Assembly: GCF_003289945.1 (NCBI RefSeq)
Contig: NZ_QMBP01000008.1
Span: 124,001-188,000, forward strand
Length of the DNA stretch: 64,000 bases
Direction of reading: 5' to 3'
DNA from: Mesorhizobium hawassense
GTDB taxonomy: Bacteria; Pseudomonadota; Alphaproteobacteria; Rhizobiales; Rhizobiaceae
Of the stretch, positions 49,724 to 61,139 are shown piece by piece. The translations under genes were made by a program, and so were the position numbers. Each line of letters starts with the position of its first letter. The first letter of the stretch is position 1. The notes under the pieces are model-generated. The model was not told the origin of the DNA. It was given only the letters and a program-made list of their open reading frames with translations, and did no database searches.

Positions 49724-49875
49724 GGCATACCTCCACCGGGAGCCACGGTGCGGGCGCCTGGCCGTTACGGCCAGCGCCGGGGCGGGCATCCGGCTTGTCG
49801 CCCACAAATGCATCCGACACCAGAATTATCCTCCTGTCGGGCAAAGCCGGCAAGGCACCTTGAAGGCAGCTGAAA

Positions 49876-49899
49876 CGCAAAAAGGGCGCCGAGGCGTCC
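49876..49899 (-). terminator. Terminator, probably originally that of rpoD
   Basis: On the minus strand GGACGCC TC GGCGCCC (one mismatch) is followed by TTTTTG. It lies 29 bp beyond the duplicated rpoD terminus (49928-49989), the position expected for the rpoD terminator before the insertion. Confidence 0.7.
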
Positions 49900-49927
49900 T
49901 TGTCGATCTTCGTATGATTGCGTTCCG

Positions 49928-49989
49928 CTCAGCTGTCGAGGAAGCTTCTGAGCTTGCGCGACCGGCTCGGATGCTTGAGCTTGCGCAGC
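49928..49989 (-). repeat. Duplicated rpoD 3' end (distal copy)
   Basis: 62 bp identical to 50625-50686 except one base (49950 G versus 50647 C on the + strand), a silent change in the Leu codon of LRSFLDS. The copy includes the rpoD stop codon. It borders the inserted gene on its 3' side: the gene's stop codon begins at 49993 and ends at 49991. Confidence 0.95.
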
Positions 49990-49990
49990 A

Positions 49991-50614
49991 TTAGCGAAGC
50001 CAACCCTCACCGGGCAATGCCAGCCCGCTAGGAGCAACATCAATTCTCGCTGCAAAAAGCCCGTTTGCCGTGCCGCGCCCGGTCAACAAAACCCTCATGC
50101 CCGGATAAAGCGTCTTACGAACAGCTTCCGGGACGTCGCATAGAGTGCCAGTCATCATCGGCATGTCCGCGAGATTGACTATATGCGGACAGCGCATTGA
50201 TGAACCCGCGATATCGCCTACGGAAAACTCTAGTTGCGTGTCTCCACCCGCCACTGCCGCCAGCCACAGCGGGTATGCGGTGAGAACAATTGCCCGAGCA
50301 AAAACCCCGAAAATGAGGGGCACGACAAGAATACCGAAACCGGAAACAAGGAAGGTCTTGGTAGATAAGTTTGGGCTCTGGAAGTCTTTCGCAAACTTCC
50401 GGCAGCAAAAAAACAACATCAGGCAGCCAATCAGTATGGCTACCGATTTAGCGATCATATCGTGGGCGTTGACATAGGCTTGCGACGGCACAAAAGAATG
50501 GCCGAAAATCAAGGCCCCGAGCAAAACCCACAGATGGATTGCAAAGCCGAACACACAGAAAAGAAATACCCGTGGGAGAAGACGGCTTGGGGATTTGGCC
50601 ACCGTCTCTCCCAT
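49991..50614 (-). CDS. Membrane protein of unknown function inserted after rpoD
   Basis: A 207-residue protein starting MGETVAKSPSRLLPRVFLFC. Three or four hydrophobic segments are visible: about residues 14-38, 54-72 (SVAILIGCLMLFFCC), 87-109 and 108-125; the C-terminal 80 residues are soluble (MMTGTLCDVPEAVRKTLYPG). No family is recognised. The gene begins 11 bp after the rpoD stop and fills the whole space between two copies of the rpoD terminus. Base composition is lower in G+C than the surroundings (28 of 60 in 50341-50400), which indicates foreign origin. It should be co-transcribed with rpoD. Confidence 0.8.
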   Translation of the reverse strand: MGETVAKSPSRLLPRVFLFCVFGFAIHLWVLLGALIFGHSFVPSQAYVNAHDMIAKSVAILIGCLMLFFCCRKFAKDFQSPNLSTKTFLVSGFGILVVPLIFGVFARAIVLTAYPLWLAAVAGGDTQLEFSVGDIAGSSMRCPHIVNLADMPMMTGTLCDVPEAVRKTLYPGMRVLLTGRGTANGLFAARIDVAPSGLALPGEGWLR

Positions 50615-50624
50615 GAGTGCTCAA

Positions 50625-52653
<2,029 letters not shown>

Positions 52654-53077
52654 TCTTTGTCGTCTCCAAGCGGCCGAATATCGAGGCCGCGTAAACTGTC
52701 GGATCGGTTATGCGGGATGCGCCCGCACCGGAACGCTCTTTACCGGTCCGGCAACCGTGTCATCGCTTTTGTTTTGTGCCTGTCGCTGGTCCCAAACCGG
52801 TTTTCACTTTTGGGCGACATGCATTAAGTCCAGATTAACCCTGATATCTGGAGCAGGCACTTTGCCTGTCCAGACGTCACCGATACCTCACATCGCTCAA
52901 ATTTCCCGCCGACGCCGGGGCACGGTTAACGTTTCGAATCGTCCTGATTCCGCCAATCTGCCAGAAGGTCAAGCGCCTCTGGCATGATTCGCATGAAAAA
53001 AGCGAATCAATTACCCGACTTAGAGGCGTCGATTCGACGCGCCGCCCATTTCCACTTCATTCCAGGAGCAGTCCGGC
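52654..53077. other. Intergenic region between dnaG and rpoD
   Basis: No gene. The rpoD promoter should lie in the first half. A rhizobial palindromic word (CAAACCGGTTTTCACTTTTG followed by GGCGACATGCATTA, about 52794-52827) relates it to the element at 38004-38045. Further right, GATTCGCATGAAAAAAGCGAATC (53 bp before the end region, near 52987-53009) can form a hairpin that could end the dnaG message. Confidence 0.5.
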
Positions 53078-55021
53078 CTAAACGCGTCCAACCCTGCCCG
53101 ACGAAACGCCGAACCCTTCGATCAGCGCTTCCGTCGCCTGCACATCGTTGAATTGCGCTTGAATCTCGACGAGATGCCGGAAGTTTTCGTCCGAAGGATC
53201 TGCGTCGAGCGCCGCCTGCGCCTGTTTCAGCTCTCTATGTAATGTGCGGGCGCTGCGCTGCAAGTGCAGCGCCTGGTTGAAGGCGTCGCGGGCGTCGTCG
53301 AGCCCGGCGGTTTCGAGCGCCGGCCACTGGCGCGCCCGCTTGATCAGCGCCACCGCCCTCTCCCAGATACCGCCGCATCCGGCGCGCTCGATTGTGGCGA
53401 TGACCGCGCCGCGCTCGTCGGCCGCATCATGCGCCATCGCATCGAGGATGGCGGCGTGGAGCTTCCTCAAATCCGAATTGGCAAGGTCGAGGAATTCGAC
53501 ATGCGCGAAATTCTCGTCGATCAGCGCCGGATGGTTGACCAGCGCCACGATGATCGTCGCCTCGCGCACCGACATGCCCTCGCTGCCGCGCTTGACCAGC
53601 GCCGACTGGCCGAGGCTTTCGGTGATCGCCATGCGGCCGCCTCCACCCTTGGCGAACTGTCCGCCCGGTGCTGGCTTGCCCTGGCCGCGCTCACCTGGCC
53701 GGCCGCCATCCTGACGCCCGCGCCGCGTATTGCGCTGCGAGCCGAAGAAGCTCTGTTCCCGCTCGCGCATCTCCTGCTGATAGTGGTAGCGCGTGCTCTC
53801 GTCGCGGATACGGCTGGTCAGTTCGCGCAGCCGCTTCCCCAACTCGGCTCGCCGCTCCGGCGTGTCGAAGACACCACCCGCCGTCTCGCGCATCCACAGA
53901 AGGTCGGCAAGCGGCCGTGCCTCCGCCAGCACGCCGCGGAACGCGTCCGCCCCTTCGGCCTTGACCAGATCGTCGGGATCCTTGCCTTCGGGAAGCAGCG
54001 CGAAGCGCGCCGAGCGCCCGGGCTGAACCGCCGGCAGCGCAAGATCGGCGGCGCGCCACGCCGCCTTCAGCCCGGCCTGGTCGCCGTCGAAGCACAACAC
54101 CGGTTCGCCGGACATTCGCCACAACAGCTCGAGCTGGTTTTCGGTCAGCGCGGTGCCAAGCGGCGCCACGGCGTTCTCGAAGCCGGCCTGCGCCAGCGCG
54201 ATCACGTCCATGTAGCCTTCGACGGCAATGACGGCGCCGCCTTTGGCCAAGGCCTTGCGGGCGCGGGCGAAATTGTAGAGCACGTTGCCCTTGTGGAAGA
54301 GCTCGGTGTCGGGCGAGTTCATGTATTTGGCCAGCGCATCGGGCGCCAGCGCGCGTCCGCCGAAGGCGATGATCTTGCCGCGCGAATCCGGGATCGGGAA
54401 CATGATGCGGTCGCGGAACCAGTCGTAGGAAACCGGAATGTCGTCGCCATGTCGCACCAGCCCGCAGGCCTCGATATCGGCCTTCGGCACGCCCTTTGCC
54501 GCCAGATGCTCTTTCAGGGCATTGCGGCTGTCGGGCGCGAAGCCAAGCCGGAACGATTGCTGCGTCGCCGACGTCAGCCCGCGCTCCCTGAGATAGGCGC
54601 GGGCTTTTGCCCCTTCCGGGCCCTGCAGGCGCTCCTGGAAAAAGGTGGTCGCCATCTCCATGACGTCGGTCAGGCTGGCGCGTTCCTTCTCGCGCCGCTC
54701 TTCCTGTTCATCGCGCACCGGCATCGGCACGCCGGCCATCTCGGCGATCTTCTCGACCGCTTCGGGAAAGCTCATGCCGTCGAGTTCGGTGAGGAACTTG
54801 AAGTGGTCGCCCGACACCGAGCAGCCGAAGCAGTGGTAGCGACCCTTCTTGTCCTCACAATGGAAGGATGGGCTTTTCTCGCCGTGGAACGGGCAGCAGG
54901 CCCAATAGTCGCCGCGCGAGGCGTTGGTCTTCCTCCTGTCCCACGCGACGCGCTGACCTATCACCGATGAAATCGGCACGCGGTCGCGTATCTCGTCGAG
55001 GAAGGCGGGCGGAAAGCGCAT
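53078..55021 (-). CDS. dnaG: DNA primase
   Basis: A 647-residue primase. The CHC2 zinc finger is at the N-terminus (YWACCPFHGEKSPSFHCED then YHCFGCSVSGDHF), followed by the catalytic core and Toprim (VIAVEGYMDVIALAQAG, LCFDGDQAG). The C-terminal helicase-binding domain covers roughly the last 150 residues. I chose MRFPPAFLDEIRD at 55021. It precedes rpoD in the macromolecular-synthesis order, with 424 bp between. Confidence 0.97.
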   Translation of the reverse strand: MRFPPAFLDEIRDRVPISSVIGQRVAWDRRKTNASRGDYWACCPFHGEKSPSFHCEDKKGRYHCFGCSVSGDHFKFLTELDGMSFPEAVEKIAEMAGVPMPVRDEQEERREKERASLTDVMEMATTFFQERLQGPEGAKARAYLRERGLTSATQQSFRLGFAPDSRNALKEHLAAKGVPKADIEACGLVRHGDDIPVSYDWFRDRIMFPIPDSRGKIIAFGGRALAPDALAKYMNSPDTELFHKGNVLYNFARARKALAKGGAVIAVEGYMDVIALAQAGFENAVAPLGTALTENQLELLWRMSGEPVLCFDGDQAGLKAAWRAADLALPAVQPGRSARFALLPEGKDPDDLVKAEGADAFRGVLAEARPLADLLWMRETAGGVFDTPERRAELGKRLRELTSRIRDESTRYHYQQEMREREQSFFGSQRNTRRGRQDGGRPGERGQGKPAPGGQFAKGGGGRMAITESLGQSALVKRGSEGMSVREATIIVALVNHPALIDENFAHVEFLDLANSDLRKLHAAILDAMAHDAADERGAVIATIERAGCGGIWERAVALIKRARQWPALETAGLDDARDAFNQALHLQRSARTLHRELKQAQAALDADPSDENFRHLVEIQAQFNDVQATEALIEGFGVSSGRVGRV

Positions 55022-55107
55022 CGGGAAAGCTCGTTTGCCCTCCATATAATCAAGCCCGCCGGGCACGGCGACTCTGTCTCGCCCATCGTACCCGCTTTTC
55101 ACAGACG

Positions 55108-55141
55108 AAAAGAAGGCGGCCAGGGCGGCCGCCTTCTTTTT
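55108..55141. terminator. Bidirectional terminator between dnaG and the RcnB-like gene
   Basis: AGAAGGCGGCC AGGGC GGCCGCCTTCT with A-rich and T-rich flanks. It ends the RcnB-like transcript before dnaG. Confidence 0.9.
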
Positions 55142-55162
55142 GGATTCCGGATTGGCGCAGTT

Positions 55163-55525
55163 TTATTGCGCGGCGATCGCGCCGAAGATGATTCCGGAAA
55201 GGATGCTGACCAGCACATAGTCATTGCCGACGCGGATCCACTCCTGGCCGGGGCCGGGGCGACGCAGGCCGTAGCGGTTCCAGTCGCGCACCGGCTGGTG
55301 ACGCTTCCAGTTGGAATAGCGCTGGCCGTTGCGCCAATGGTCGCGCTTCACCACCTTCTTCTTGACGATGATGCGCTTGTCGACACGCCGGTCGGGCTTC
55401 TGCCAGTCGACCTGTGCGTAGTTCGACTGCGGCGCGCTCGGCTCGGCAAGCGGCGCGGCCTGGCCGGAGAAGGCCGAGGCGGCGAGCATCGAGGTGGTGA
55501 CGGCGGACAATATGAGACGCTTCAT
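55163..55525 (-). CDS. RcnB-family periplasmic protein
   Basis: A 120-residue protein. Signal peptide KRLILSAVTTSMLAASAFSG. The family block is NWKRHQPVRDWNRYGLRRPG followed by GQEWIRVGNDYVLVSILSG. RcnB modulates Ni/Co efflux in E. coli; the rhizobial relatives are numerous and not characterised. Start at 55525. Confidence 0.88.
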   Translation of the reverse strand: MKRLILSAVTTSMLAASAFSGQAAPLAEPSAPQSNYAQVDWQKPDRRVDKRIIVKKKVVKRDHWRNGQRYSNWKRHQPVRDWNRYGLRRPGPGQEWIRVGNDYVLVSILSGIIFGAIAAQ

Positions 55526-55888
55526 GGTCGGTACTCCTGGTTGTCGATAGACAGAGGGATAACCGCCGGCGGATGAACTGAAACTGAACATGAGAATTAC
55601 AATTCTGTAATGATTTCCGATGTTTGCATGGGCCATTTCAACAAGACTTCGGACTGCTTTCGCTCATGCGACCTGGCGTTTGGGCATTATCAGGCGAAAC
55701 GCCGCCGCGAGGCGCGTGCAACCAATGCGCTCTGCATTCATTTCCGACATGATCCGTCGAACCGAGACGACCACCGCATCAGAAGAATCTATTATTCGGC
55801 TAATGTTAATTGGTGTATTTCCGAGCCCTAAGATGGCTGAGATTCGTACCTCTCTCCGTGTCGCCGGAGCCGCCCCGCGAGGTAGGCT
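55526..55888. other. Divergent intergenic region between rcnB-like and Na/Pi genes
   Basis: No gene supported. The short open frames here overlap each other and lack homology. The region must contain the promoters of both genes; I see no clear Pho box or other operator. Confidence 0.4.
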
Positions 55889-57553
55889 TTGAGCGGTTCC
55901 GTCGTCCTCCTGCACCTTGCCGGCGCGGTGGCGCTGATGCTGTTCGCCACCCGCATGGTGAAGACCGGTGTCGAGCGCGCCTATGGCGACGTGCTGCGCC
56001 ACAGGCTGCGCGCCACCATGCGCAACCCGATCATGGCGGTGCTCGCCGGCTGCGGGCTGTCGATCGCGCTGCAGAGTTCGACCGCGGTGACGCTGCTGGT
56101 CGGCTCCTTCGCCGGCGCCGGCATCGTTTCGGGCGCCGCCGGACAGCTTGCCGTGCGCGGCGCCGAGATCGGTTCGGCGCTGGTGGTGAAGTTGCTTACC
56201 TTCGATCTGACGCTGCTGGTGCCGCTCTGCCTGATCGCGGGAACGGTCATGTTCATGGCCACCGAGCGCCGCGACTGGCGGCAGTTTGGCCGTATCCTGA
56301 TCGGTATCGGCCTCTTGATCCTGTCGCTGGAAATGATCGGACAGGCGTCGGAACCGCTGCGCCAGAGCTCGCTGATGCCGATGATCATCAGCTATTTCTC
56401 CGGCGATTTCGTCACCGCCTATCTGCTCGCCGCGCTGGTCACCTGGCTCTTCCATTCCTCGATCGCCGCCGTGCTGCTTCTGGTGACGCTGGCGGGGCGC
56501 GGCTTCATCCCCCCGGAACTCGGCATCGTGCTGGTGCTGGGTGTCAATCTCGGTTCCTCGGTCATCGCTCCCTTGCTCACCCGCAATGCCGATCCAGGCA
56601 TCCGCGTCGTGCCGATCGGCAACCTCCTGATGCGCGGCATGGGCTCGCTGCTGATGCTGATCCTGTTCATGACGGTGAAGCCGCCGATCGGCTTTCTTGG
56701 CGCCGCCGTGCCCGATCAGATCGTCAATGCGCACATCCTGTTCAATGTGATCATCCTGCTCGCCGGCCTGCCGCTTGCCGGCCTCGTCTACCGCGTTTCC
56801 GAGAAGATCGTGGCGGTCGGCACCAAGCCAGACCCGGCGGCGACGCTCGAGGTCGTCGAACTGTCGGCGCTCAACGAGAGTGCGCTCGACACGCCAAGCC
56901 AGGCGCTGGCCAACGCTACCCGGGAGGTGGTGCGGGTCTGCGAGACGGTCGAGATCATGCTGAAGCGCATCATCGAACTTTACGAGAGCGCCGACGGCGA
57001 CAAGATCAAGGCGCTCGCCGCGCTCGACGACCGCGTCGACAAGAAACATGCGGCGATAAAGCTCTATCTGGCCAAGGTCACCAAGAACCCGCTCAGCGAA
57101 GACGAGGCTTTGCGATGCCAGGAACTGATCGGCGCCTGCGTCAAGCTAGAGCAGGTCGGCGACATCATCGTGCGCAACATGCTGGTGCATGTGAAGAAGA
57201 AGCTGGAGCGTGGCCTGGAGTTCACGCCGGAAGGCTGGCGCGAACTCTGCGCCTTCCATGCCTCCGTGCTCGCCAACGCCCGGCTTGCATTCAACGTGCT
57301 GGTTTCGCGCGACCCCGAAACCGCGCGTCAGCTTGTGCTGGAAAAGGATCTCTTGCGCGAGCGCGAGAAGGAAACCAGCGCCAGCCATTTCCTGCGCCTG
57401 CGCGACGGCACGGCCAAGAGCGTCGAGACCAGTTCCATTCACCTCGACACCATCCGCGACCTCAAGCAGATCAACTCGCTGCTGGCTTCCATGGCCTATC
57501 CCGTGCTCGAGGAACGCGGCCTGCTTGGCGGTTCGCGGTTGAAAGCTGGATAG
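55889..57553 (+). CDS. Na/Pi-cotransporter family protein with PhoU-like tail
   Basis: A 554-residue membrane protein. Two Na_Pi_cotrans repeats occur, with the QSST motif in SIALQSSTAVTLLV and the second in WLFHSSIAAVLLLV. The C-terminal 220 residues are soluble helices like PhoU (ETVEIMLKRIIELYESADGD). The start is TTG at 55889 with GAGG 9 bp upstream. It imports or adjusts phosphate with sodium. Confidence 0.92.
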   Translation: MSGSVVLLHLAGAVALMLFATRMVKTGVERAYGDVLRHRLRATMRNPIMAVLAGCGLSIALQSSTAVTLLVGSFAGAGIVSGAAGQLAVRGAEIGSALVVKLLTFDLTLLVPLCLIAGTVMFMATERRDWRQFGRILIGIGLLILSLEMIGQASEPLRQSSLMPMIISYFSGDFVTAYLLAALVTWLFHSSIAAVLLLVTLAGRGFIPPELGIVLVLGVNLGSSVIAPLLTRNADPGIRVVPIGNLLMRGMGSLLMLILFMTVKPPIGFLGAAVPDQIVNAHILFNVIILLAGLPLAGLVYRVSEKIVAVGTKPDPAATLEVVELSALNESALDTPSQALANATREVVRVCETVEIMLKRIIELYESADGDKIKALAALDDRVDKKHAAIKLYLAKVTKNPLSEDEALRCQELIGACVKLEQVGDIIVRNMLVHVKKKLERGLEFTPEGWRELCAFHASVLANARLAFNVLVSRDPETARQLVLEKDLLREREKETSASHFLRLRDGTAKSVETSSIHLDTIRDLKQINSLLASMAYPVLEERGLLGGSRLKAG

Positions 57554-57695
57554 CAAGCTGCAGAATTGCTGCTTCGACATCAACTTGGGAACAAGGTTCC
57601 GCCGCCAGCACCAAAGCGGAAAAATTAGTCTTTGCTCATCCTCGCTTCCGTCGGCTAAGGATCGCCTGAGGACCTGATGGGAGGACGATCGGTCG

Positions 57696-57905
57696 ATGGA
57701 TACGCATTCGCGCAGCTTCGCCAAGGCACTCTCATGGCGCGCCACCGGCACGATCGACACCATGATCATCTCGCTGGTGGTCACCGGCAGTATCAAGCTC
57801 GCGGCCACCATCGGTCTCACCGAAGTCGTCACCAAGTCGCTGCTTTACTATTTTCACGAGCGGGCCTGGCTGAAGATCCCTTACGGGCGCAAAACGCCTG
57901 CGTAA
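57696..57905 (+). CDS. DUF2061 small membrane protein
   Basis: A 69-residue protein: SFAKALSWRATGTIDTMIIS, then a segment GSIKLAATIGLTEVVTKSLL and YYFHERAWLKIPYGR, the standard DUF2061 pattern with two membrane segments. In bacteria it often lies next to sulfate-assimilation genes; that context is not present here. Confidence 0.9.
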   Translation: MDTHSRSFAKALSWRATGTIDTMIISLVVTGSIKLAATIGLTEVVTKSLLYYFHERAWLKIPYGRKTPA

Positions 57906-58019
57906 CGCCAGCGACAGCCCGGCTTTGATCGGTCCAGTCAAGAAAAGCTAAAGCGCCATCGCCAATTTCTGCATTGCCGCGCCCGCCCAGGCGTGGTTTG
58001 AGGCGTGCATTCCCCGCCT

Positions 58020-59213
58020 ATGTTTTGCACCATGCTGCCACTGATTGCCCTTTTTCTTGCCGCCTTCGCCTTCGGCACCACCGAATTCGTCATCGCCGGC
58101 GTGCTGCCCGAGGTGGCGCAGGGCCTCGGCGTTTCCGTGCCGACCGCCGGCTATCTCGTCTCCGGCTATGCCTGCGGCATTGCCATCGGCGGCCCGCTGC
58201 TGGCTTTAGCCACGGCCAAGGTTTCGCGCAAAACGCTGCTCATCGGGCTGACGATGGCCTTCACCCTTGGCCAGGCGGCTTGCGCGCTGGCGCCCGACTT
58301 CACCGCGATGCTTCTGCTGCGCATCGCGACCGCGGTTGCGCATGGCTGCTATTTCGGTGTCGCCATGGTGGTTGCGGTCAGCCTGGTGCGCGAGGACCAG
58401 CGCGGCAGGGCCGTCGCGGTCATTCTCTCCGGCCTCACGGTTTCCAATGTCATCGGCGTGCCGGCCGGCACCGCGATCGGCAGCCTGTGGGGTTGGCGCG
58501 CGACCTTCTGGGTGATGGGCGCGCTGGGCATCGTCGCCATCATAGCCATGCTGGCGCTGCTGCCGCGCACGGTGGGCGCCGCCAACCGGCCCGCCGGGCT
58601 GGCGCGCGAGGTGCGCGTGCTCGGCCGCCAGCAGGTCTGGACGTCGCTCATCCTGATGCTGATGCTGATGATCGGCCAGTTCGCGCTGTTCACCTATATC
58701 ACGCCGATGCTGCTCGAGGTCACCGGCCTCGACGAAGGTTTGATCCCCTGGGTGCTGCTGCTCAACGGCGTCGGCGCCACGATCGGCGTCCTTGTCGGCG
58801 GCAAGCTCGCCGACTGGAAGCTGATGCCGGCGCTGATCACCATGCTCGCCTTGCAGGCGGTGATGCTGGGCGTCATCCATATCGTCAGCCCCTACCCCGT
58901 GCCGATGATTGTCGCGATCGTCATCTGGGGCGGCCTCAACTTCGCCATCGGCGCGCCGATCCAGACGCGCATCCTCGCCTGGACAGCCGACGCCTCGAAC
59001 CTCGCTTCCTCGCTGATCCCGTCCGGCTTCAATGTCGGCATCGCCCTCGCCGCCTCGCTGGGCGCGGCGATGCTCAATGCCGGCTACGGCTATCGCAGCC
59101 TGCCGCTGGCCGGCGCTTCAGCCATGCTGGTGGCGGTGGTGGTGGCTGTTGCCTCGCAGGCCTGGGAATGGCGCAGCCGCGCAATGCCGCTGCTGCCCGC
59201 GGCAGCGGAATAG
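58020..59213 (+). CDS. MFS exporter (AraJ-type)
   Basis: About 397 residues with 12 membrane segments, DHA1 family. Starts near MFCTMLPLIALFLAAFAFGT; GTG (58005) or the ATG at 58032 are also possible. The motif after segment two is SRKTLLIGLTMAF and segment five holds GVPAGTAIGSLWGWRATFWV, typical of the AraJ/YdhP group of sugar or drug exporters. Confidence 0.92.
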   Translation: MFCTMLPLIALFLAAFAFGTTEFVIAGVLPEVAQGLGVSVPTAGYLVSGYACGIAIGGPLLALATAKVSRKTLLIGLTMAFTLGQAACALAPDFTAMLLLRIATAVAHGCYFGVAMVVAVSLVREDQRGRAVAVILSGLTVSNVIGVPAGTAIGSLWGWRATFWVMGALGIVAIIAMLALLPRTVGAANRPAGLAREVRVLGRQQVWTSLILMLMLMIGQFALFTYITPMLLEVTGLDEGLIPWVLLLNGVGATIGVLVGGKLADWKLMPALITMLALQAVMLGVIHIVSPYPVPMIVAIVIWGGLNFAIGAPIQTRILAWTADASNLASSLIPSGFNVGIALAASLGAAMLNAGYGYRSLPLAGASAMLVAVVVAVASQAWEWRSRAMPLLPAAAE

Positions 59214-59243
59214 CAGGCCTACGCCAAGCCGTGACTTGTTGGC

Positions 59244-60635
59244 TCAAACCCTCGGCCGTGCGGAGCCGGACGCTCCCGAAAGGATGGAAGCCAGGCTTTG
59301 AAGGCCTTCCTTCAACCGTTCCCGGTTAGGCATAGCACCCAGCGCCAGGCGAAAACCGTTGGCGAAATCCTCCCCGACCGCGAATTCTTCCGCGGGGCTG
59401 ATGGCCAGCCCGCGACGGCGGGCGATGTCGGCGAGTTCGGCCGAGCGCAACTGGCTCTCGAGCGGATGCCAGAGATGCAGGCTGGCGCTCGTTGCCGCAA
59501 AACCCTTGGGCAGGATGTCGCGGGCAATCTCTTGCCTGGCCTGCGCTTCGGCGCGCACGCCGGCGGTGATCTCCCCGGCAAGGCCGCTTCGCAGCCACTC
59601 GCAGGCAAGGCCTGTCATCAGCGGCGGCGCCATCATCGTCGTGCCGCGTATCGCTGCCGCGATGCGCTCCATGGCTTGCGCGTCGGGAGCCGCCAGGAAC
59701 GCCGTGCGCAGGAAAGGCGAGATACATTTCGCCAATGTCGCGACATGGAAAGTTCGCTCCGGTGCCAGGTTGAGAAACGCCGGCGGCGCCGCCGCCAACA
59801 ACCGACTGTAGGGATCGTCCTCGACGATGATCAGTTCGAGCTTGTCGGCCATGCGGACGAGTTCGCGCCGCCTGCCTTCTGACATGACAAGCGCGGTTGG
59901 ATTTTGCAGCGTCGGATTGAGGTAGACAACGCGGGCGCGATGCCGCCGCGCCGCCGCTTCGAGAGCGTCCGGCCGCATGCCGTCGCTGTCGCTTCCGACA
60001 GCGGCGAGCTTGCGTCGCGTCGCCCCGGCCAGCCCGATCAGCCCGGGATAGGTCAGCGCATCGGCAAGGATCGTATCGCCCTCGCGGGTCTCGGACAGGA
60101 GCACGGCCGTCAGCAGTGCCTGCGCGCCGGACCCGACCACGACCCTGTCGACCGGCAGCCGGTCCCCCTTCGCGGCAAGCCATGACGAGCCGACGGCGCG
60201 CTCCACGGGCGAACCCGGACCGGGATGGTAGGAAAGCAGCGCTTCCGCGCTGGAGCGCTTGAGCAGCCCTTCGATACCTGTCCGGATCAAGGCCGGCAGG
60301 TTGAGGCCGGCCGGTGCCGGCGGAATGTTCATGCCAAGATCGAGGACAGGCTCTTCCGGGTCGCCCGGCGTGATGAACGTGCCGCGGCCAGCCGTCGCGT
60401 CGATGAGGTTCCTGCGCCTGGCTTCGGAAAACGCCCGCGTGACGGTTGTGAGATCGACCCCCAGCGACCGGGCGAGTTCGCGCTGCGGCGGCAACCTGTC
60501 GCCGGGTTGCAAGCGGCCGTCCGAACGGGCATCCGCCAGGGCGTCGACGATCTTCAGATAGACCGGTCGCGGCCCTGCCGCCAAAACCGGAAGCCAGCCA
60601 TTGTCACTTTCGCCGGTCACTTTCCGACTATCCAT
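59244..60635 (-). CDS. MocR-type regulator (GntR HTH fused to PLP aminotransferase fold)
   Basis: A 463-residue fusion. N-terminal GntR HTH: GDRLPPQRELARSLGVDLTT. The C-terminal class I aminotransferase-like domain retains the PLP lysine region in HVATLAKCISPFLRTAF and the upstream YLNPTLQNPTALVMS. MocR proteins are usually regulators using PLP. A direct repeat TGTATGCAT lies just upstream. Confidence 0.92.
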   Translation of the reverse strand: MDSRKVTGESDNGWLPVLAAGPRPVYLKIVDALADARSDGRLQPGDRLPPQRELARSLGVDLTTVTRAFSEARRRNLIDATAGRGTFITPGDPEEPVLDLGMNIPPAPAGLNLPALIRTGIEGLLKRSSAEALLSYHPGPGSPVERAVGSSWLAAKGDRLPVDRVVVGSGAQALLTAVLLSETREGDTILADALTYPGLIGLAGATRRKLAAVGSDSDGMRPDALEAAARRHRARVVYLNPTLQNPTALVMSEGRRRELVRMADKLELIIVEDDPYSRLLAAAPPAFLNLAPERTFHVATLAKCISPFLRTAFLAAPDAQAMERIAAAIRGTTMMAPPLMTGLACEWLRSGLAGEITAGVRAEAQARQEIARDILPKGFAATSASLHLWHPLESQLRSAELADIARRRGLAISPAEEFAVGEDFANGFRLALGAMPNRERLKEGLQSLASILSGASGSARPRV

Positions 60636-60649
60636 ACATTTTGTCGCAT

Positions 60650-60681
60650 TGTATGCATATAAGAATGATATATGTATGCAT
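60650..60681. promoter_or_regulatory. Direct repeat, probable MocR-type binding site
   Basis: TGTATGCAT at 60650-60658 and 60673-60681, 23 bp apart (about two turns), between the divergent MocR and DUF983 genes. MocR regulators commonly use direct repeats. It may control both genes. Confidence 0.65.
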
Positions 60682-60734
60682 CAGAGACCTCAAGGCCGAT
60701 CTGACCAAACGCGAGGTCCGCTGGAGCGACGATC

Positions 60735-61121
60735 ATGCAAGACCTTGCGCATTATCCACATCTCGTGCCCTGGCAGGTAGGGATCCGGGGCCGTTGCCCG
60801 CGTTGCGGCGAGGGTCACCTGTTCCAGGGCTTCTTGAAGCTGGCGCCGAAATGCGATGTCTGCGGGCTCGACTATTCCTTCGCCGATCCCGCAGACGGTC
60901 CGGCTTTCTTCGTCATCTGCTTTGCCTGCGTGCCTTCGGTGCTGTTCGCCGTCTGGGCGCAGGTGACCTTCGAGCCGTCGATGTGGTTCCACGCCTTCGT
61001 GTCGGTGCCGATCGTCCTCTTGACCTGCATTCCGCCGTTGCGGCCGCTCAAGGGCTGGCTCGTGGCGAGCCAGTTCTACTACAAGGCCGAGGAAGGAAGA
61101 CTGGCCAAGCCCGGCGAATAA
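60735..61121 (+). CDS. DUF983 family protein
   Basis: A 128-residue protein: a zinc-ribbon-like N-terminus (IRGRCPRCGEGHLFQGFLKL with KCDVCGLDYSFADPADG) and two membrane segments (FFVICFACVPSVLFAVWAQV and FVSVPIVLLTCIPPL). The family is frequent in Alphaproteobacteria; no activity is known. Confidence 0.9.
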   Translation: MQDLAHYPHLVPWQVGIRGRCPRCGEGHLFQGFLKLAPKCDVCGLDYSFADPADGPAFFVICFACVPSVLFAVWAQVTFEPSMWFHAFVSVPIVLLTCIPPLRPLKGWLVASQFYYKAEEGRLAKPGE

Positions 61122-61139
61122 ACGCCGAACCATTCCGGT

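Noticed and set aside
53264..54970. A 568-residue open frame antisense to dnaG
   Set aside because: No homology; dnaG with its zinc finger and Toprim domain explains the sequence.
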